Under the pieces are notes generated by a model. It was not told the DNA's origin. It did no database searches and saw only the letters and a program-made list of their open reading frames with translations. This document shows positions 61,221-64,000 of a DNA stretch of 64,000 nucleotides, one piece after another. Location: contig MHAR01000033.1 of the NCBI GenBank assembly GCA_001803045.1, forward strand, positions 1-64,000. Direction: 5' to 3'. Position 1 is the first letter of the stretch. Every line of letters starts with the position of its first letter. Both the position numbers and the translations under genes were made by a program. The stretch comes from Ignavibacteria bacterium RIFOXYB12_FULL_35_14. GTDB taxonomy: Bacteria; Bacteroidota; Ignavibacteria; Ignavibacteriales; Ignavibacteriaceae.

Positions 61221-63862
61221 ACCATATTTACAAAGTTTATATTTATTACTTGAACCTTTTTGCCCTTCTGATTTTTAGAATTGAGCTTGTCTGCATAATC
61301 GCTCAAATATTTTGTCACTTGGTTTATATCCAGTCTTTTGCTGGTTTTAGGATGACTCCACTTTTTATCTGCGACATTAATTAAGAGAAAAATCCCATAC
61401 TTAGAGTTGATATCCTTCAAATAAGAATTAATCAATTGATTGCTTATAGCCCTTGATAATTCTTGTACACTATATTCATTTGCTATTTTAATTTCTATTC
61501 CAACAATAAAATTATTTTTACGAATTCTTAAATCTGGCTTTTTGAGATCATCGACTTCCTCTTCACGTGTAACTGAGTAATTGCCTGTCCCGATTAATCT
61601 CAGTCTGTCCGCAATCCACTTTTGAAATTCTGATTCTTTCGTTTTAGAATTAAAAAGTCCCCTGGTGCTAACATCACCTTTCTCAATATGATCTTTAATC
61701 TCGTCAATTTTTTCAAGGGTATAATAAAACAATTCTTCGTCACTTATTATTTCTTTGGTAAATTTTGAATAGAACTGAGCCACATCTTGAGGCCGCCATA
61801 CCTCAGATTCCAACTCTTTTTCGGCTTTTCCTTTTGCTAAGTACTGAAATACATCTCTTGATGAAACTAAGTCCGATTCTTTAGATAGGCTAATAAGTGC
61901 ATTATAAGATTCTTTGCCAGGAATAGAAAGTAACCGATCTAATAATCTTCCTCTAAAGTGTTGAGCATCATCTCTTACATCGGGAGTATATCCACCGAAA
62001 TAAACACTATCATTCTCCTGTTTTATGTGCTTATATACCAATCGCAGAAATTTAACCAACGACTTAATCTCATTAATTTTGCCAAGATCAAAAGATATGA
62101 AATATGAATAATGTCTCGACCTCGATAATTCACCGCAAAGGTTGACCATCAAATCATAGGATTCTTTGGCATTCAATTTCTTTAGTTTTTTTTCTAAATA
62201 ATTTACCGCGTTTGTAAAGTCAAGATTTAACCATGCATCAAACCAAACGATAAAAGCATCGACATCATTTTTAATATTGTTCGTTTTGTTACCGATCAGT
62301 TTATTTACTTTTCCCGAGTCTTTTAGTGACGAATTAAGTAAAATCGATAGGGCATAACTCACATTGATTAAATGATCGGGTGTTTCGGTTTTGATAAGAT
62401 CATAAATTTTCTGACTAGCCAATTCTTTTAGAAGAATTTCTGCGTGTACTAAAGTTGCCAAAACCTCATGTGGAATTGGTTTTTCTTTGGGGGTGTTAAA
62501 TTCCGATTCTATACACACGTTTAAGATTTTCTTAACAGCATCTGGAAAAACGACAGCAATATCTTTTAACCATGAGGGAAAATTATTTATTTCCCTTGTG
62601 GCATATCGGGTTGCCAATTCAGCATCTACCTCTGAAAAAGCAGTCACATCAAATTTATCTGAAATCTCTATTGCAATTCCAGAAAGACCAATAATAACTC
62701 CATATTCAGTTTTATTTCTATCTTCTATTTCATGAGGCAATGGGGGCGACCATGATCTCCAGAATACTTTAAAACCCTCCTTAGCTGCATGTTTCACTTC
62801 AATACCAAACATATCCTCAATAGCTTTAAGGTTATTCTGGCCCCACGAATTTCTTGAACCTTTGGCAGCCATCTTTTCAACTAAATAGTGTAATGTGTTT
62901 AATTCCTTCCCCTTGCGTAGCGAATCTAAGTGGTCTAATAAATACTTTTTGTTCTCGTCTAATTGAATTTCTTGTTGATGCTTTAATTTTTTTTCATCCC
63001 GCTCGATTTTTGCCATGAACTTGTCTGGTCTAGGTTTTGGGGGACTCATGAAATCTATATAATGCTTTGTTAAGTCTTCATCGGTATCAATTATTGATTT
63101 AATTTCTTCATATCTTTCGATGGAAGCATTTTCATCACGAAGAAGATGTAAAATAGAATCAAGTAGTACATGTTTATTCGATAAGTCTGTCGCCTGTATC
63201 AGGTCCCCAATTAACCAGTTAATATCATTTTTACCTAAATACCAGAAATCGTCGAAAAAGTATTGGAGGTTATATAAATATTTGACTTCTAATCCTTTGC
63301 TCTTCTCATGTTGAATTCTCCTATAAAAAAGTTCTCTTTTCAGAGTAGAAAATTTCGAGATTAGTTCTTTTACTTTTACTTTTTCTAAAAGATAATCGCC
63401 AAAATGCTTATGGTAAACTCTCAATATTTTTACTGCATCAGCAAGAACATCAATCCTAAGTTGTATTTCAATTTTTGAACTTAGTTCTCTTCTTAATAAC
63501 GAAGATATTGCCCCACTAATTTCTCTATAATGTATATTTATCGTTCTAAATCGTTCATCCTTATTAGAACTCTGAAGTTTATCTTTGACTATTATTACAA
63601 GTACTTCAAGTAAGTCTTCTAGTTTATCGCCCGAAATGTTAAACCAGTTATGTTCGGCAATATCATATAGAACTTGGGGAATGCTCCTCCAAGATTCATT
63701 CCAGTTACTTTCTGACTTTTTAACAAACTTGATTAGCTCATCTTTGTCTAGATAATTAGGATAACATAGCTCAACAAAATCACCTGCAAGGTTATACGGT
63801 AAGTTCTCAGTATTGGTTATTATATATTCTTTTGCTTTTTCTAATGCAAGGGAATCCTCCAT
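61217..63862 (-). CDS. Large protein with helical repeats and C-terminal PD-(D/E)XK nuclease motif; 5' end probably incomplete
   Basis: 881 residues from ATG 63862. Most of it is alpha-helical, HEAT-like in rhythm, with no ATPase motif in the visible part. The C-terminus (about 745-830) carries a nuclease-type site: Asp777 in KKPDLRI and Glu790-X-Lys792 in VGIEIKIANEYS, after a glutamate-rich strand (TREEEVDD). No standard start lies upstream, yet the 33 codons before 63862 are coding-like in this frame (NILKDNKGEVAIRGSALTAI) back to an in-frame TAA at 63980-63982. The gene therefore probably continued further left and is broken, or is the 3' part of a longer STAND/NACHT-type protein. Its overlap with the decarboxylase gene suggests one transcript. 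Confidence 0.7.
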   Translation of the reverse strand: MEDSLALEKAKEYIITNTENLPYNLAGDFVELCYPNYLDKDELIKFVKKSESNWNESWRSIPQVLYDIAEHNWFNISGDKLEDLLEVLVIIVKDKLQSSNKDERFRTINIHYREISGAISSLLRRELSSKIEIQLRIDVLADAVKILRVYHKHFGDYLLEKVKVKELISKFSTLKRELFYRRIQHEKSKGLEVKYLYNLQYFFDDFWYLGKNDINWLIGDLIQATDLSNKHVLLDSILHLLRDENASIERYEEIKSIIDTDEDLTKHYIDFMSPPKPRPDKFMAKIERDEKKLKHQQEIQLDENKKYLLDHLDSLRKGKELNTLHYLVEKMAAKGSRNSWGQNNLKAIEDMFGIEVKHAAKEGFKVFWRSWSPPLPHEIEDRNKTEYGVIIGLSGIAIEISDKFDVTAFSEVDAELATRYATREINNFPSWLKDIAVVFPDAVKKILNVCIESEFNTPKEKPIPHEVLATLVHAEILLKELASQKIYDLIKTETPDHLINVSYALSILLNSSLKDSGKVNKLIGNKTNNIKNDVDAFIVWFDAWLNLDFTNAVNYLEKKLKKLNAKESYDLMVNLCGELSRSRHYSYFISFDLGKINEIKSLVKFLRLVYKHIKQENDSVYFGGYTPDVRDDAQHFRGRLLDRLLSIPGKESYNALISLSKESDLVSSRDVFQYLAKGKAEKELESEVWRPQDVAQFYSKFTKEIISDEELFYYTLEKIDEIKDHIEKGDVSTRGLFNSKTKESEFQKWIADRLRLIGTGNYSVTREEEVDDLKKPDLRIRKNNFIVGIEIKIANEYSVQELSRAISNQLINSYLKDINSKYGIFLLINVADKKWSHPKTSKRLDINQVTKYLSDYADKLNSKNQKGKKVQVININFVNMV

Positions 63863-64000
63863 TCCTATAATAGCAGTTAACGCCGATCCTCTGATAGCTA
63901 CCTCTCCCTTATTGTCCTTCAGAATATTTAACAGTAGAGTAACAGAATTTTTTAAACTTTCCTTCTCTGCATAATCTAATTAGTAAGAGTTTAATGTGAC

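Overview
The window looks like a chromosome segment from a low-GC, Gram-negative member of the Bacteroidota/Chlorobi group, most likely an Ignavibacteria-type lineage. Several secreted proteins end in the NYPNPFNP-type C-terminal domain of the type IX secretion system (T9SS). There are many lipoproteins and outer-membrane proteins. Purine-rich Shine-Dalgarno sites (e.g. AGGAGG before 24176 and 20929) are common, which is unusual for Bacteroidia but fits Ignavibacteria. The taxonomic call is inference; no rRNA or tRNA gene is present.

Layout. (1) 0.1-1.6 kb: an Ig-like-repeat lipoprotein. (2) 1.9-11.6 kb: a surface-polysaccharide locus transcribed outwards from about 5.6 kb. Three genes run leftward (priming sugar-phosphate transferase and two GT4 enzymes). 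Seven run rightward (GT2, Wzx-like flippase, methyltransferase-like protein, a frameshifted CgeB-like glycosyltransferase, a GT-A enzyme, a WaaE-like GT2, and a DUF1844 protein). (3) 12.0-13.4 kb: a graveyard of mobile DNA with a decayed IS3 element, the C-terminal relic of an ISL3 transposase, a long hairpin repeat and an ORF-less group II intron sitting just 3' of a T9SS-exported protein gene. (4) 14.3-18.4 kb: PEBP protein, CBS-domain protein and a transaldolase/glucose-6-phosphate isomerase fusion. (5) 18.7-23.9 kb: a two-component system whose kinase has an extracytoplasmic TPR-like sensor, followed by an exported TPR plus TolB-propeller protein. (6) 23.9-25.8 kb: two tandem paralogous secreted proteins flanked by two decayed T9SS sorting tails. 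(7) 25.9-33.3 kb: L-2-hydroxyglutarate oxidase, LOG-family protein, GT9 heptosyltransferase-like gene, DUF2723 membrane protein, and an RluE-type pseudouridine synthase. (8) 33.6-38.2 kb: envelope lipoproteins and an operon for an outer-membrane barrel fused to a transglutaminase-like domain plus a FecR-like protein. (9) 38.2-47.4 kb: D-aminoacylase, rhomboid, PAP2 phosphatase, cytochrome c, small membrane proteins, M14 carboxypeptidase, DUF4139 protein. (10) 47.7-59.6 kb: a frameshifted T9SS protein, small proteins, GH13 amylase, AlkD, M16 double-domain peptidase and an MFS transporter. (11) 59.7-64 kb: a PLP decarboxylase translationally coupled to a large protein with a C-terminal PD-(D/E)XK nuclease motif. 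The latter runs to the window edge with a broken 5' end and is the best candidate for a defence-type gene.

The most unexpected non-coding signal is a set of short intergenic inverted-repeat elements that recur in the window: a 52-53 bp hairpin (two copies, both 3' of T9SS-protein genes), paired odd-centred 15-bp palindromes (two unrelated sequences with the same architecture), and a roughly 80-105 bp inverted-repeat element present twice in opposite orientation, one copy interrupted by 13 bp. All statements come from reading the sequence and knowledge of protein families; no searches were run.
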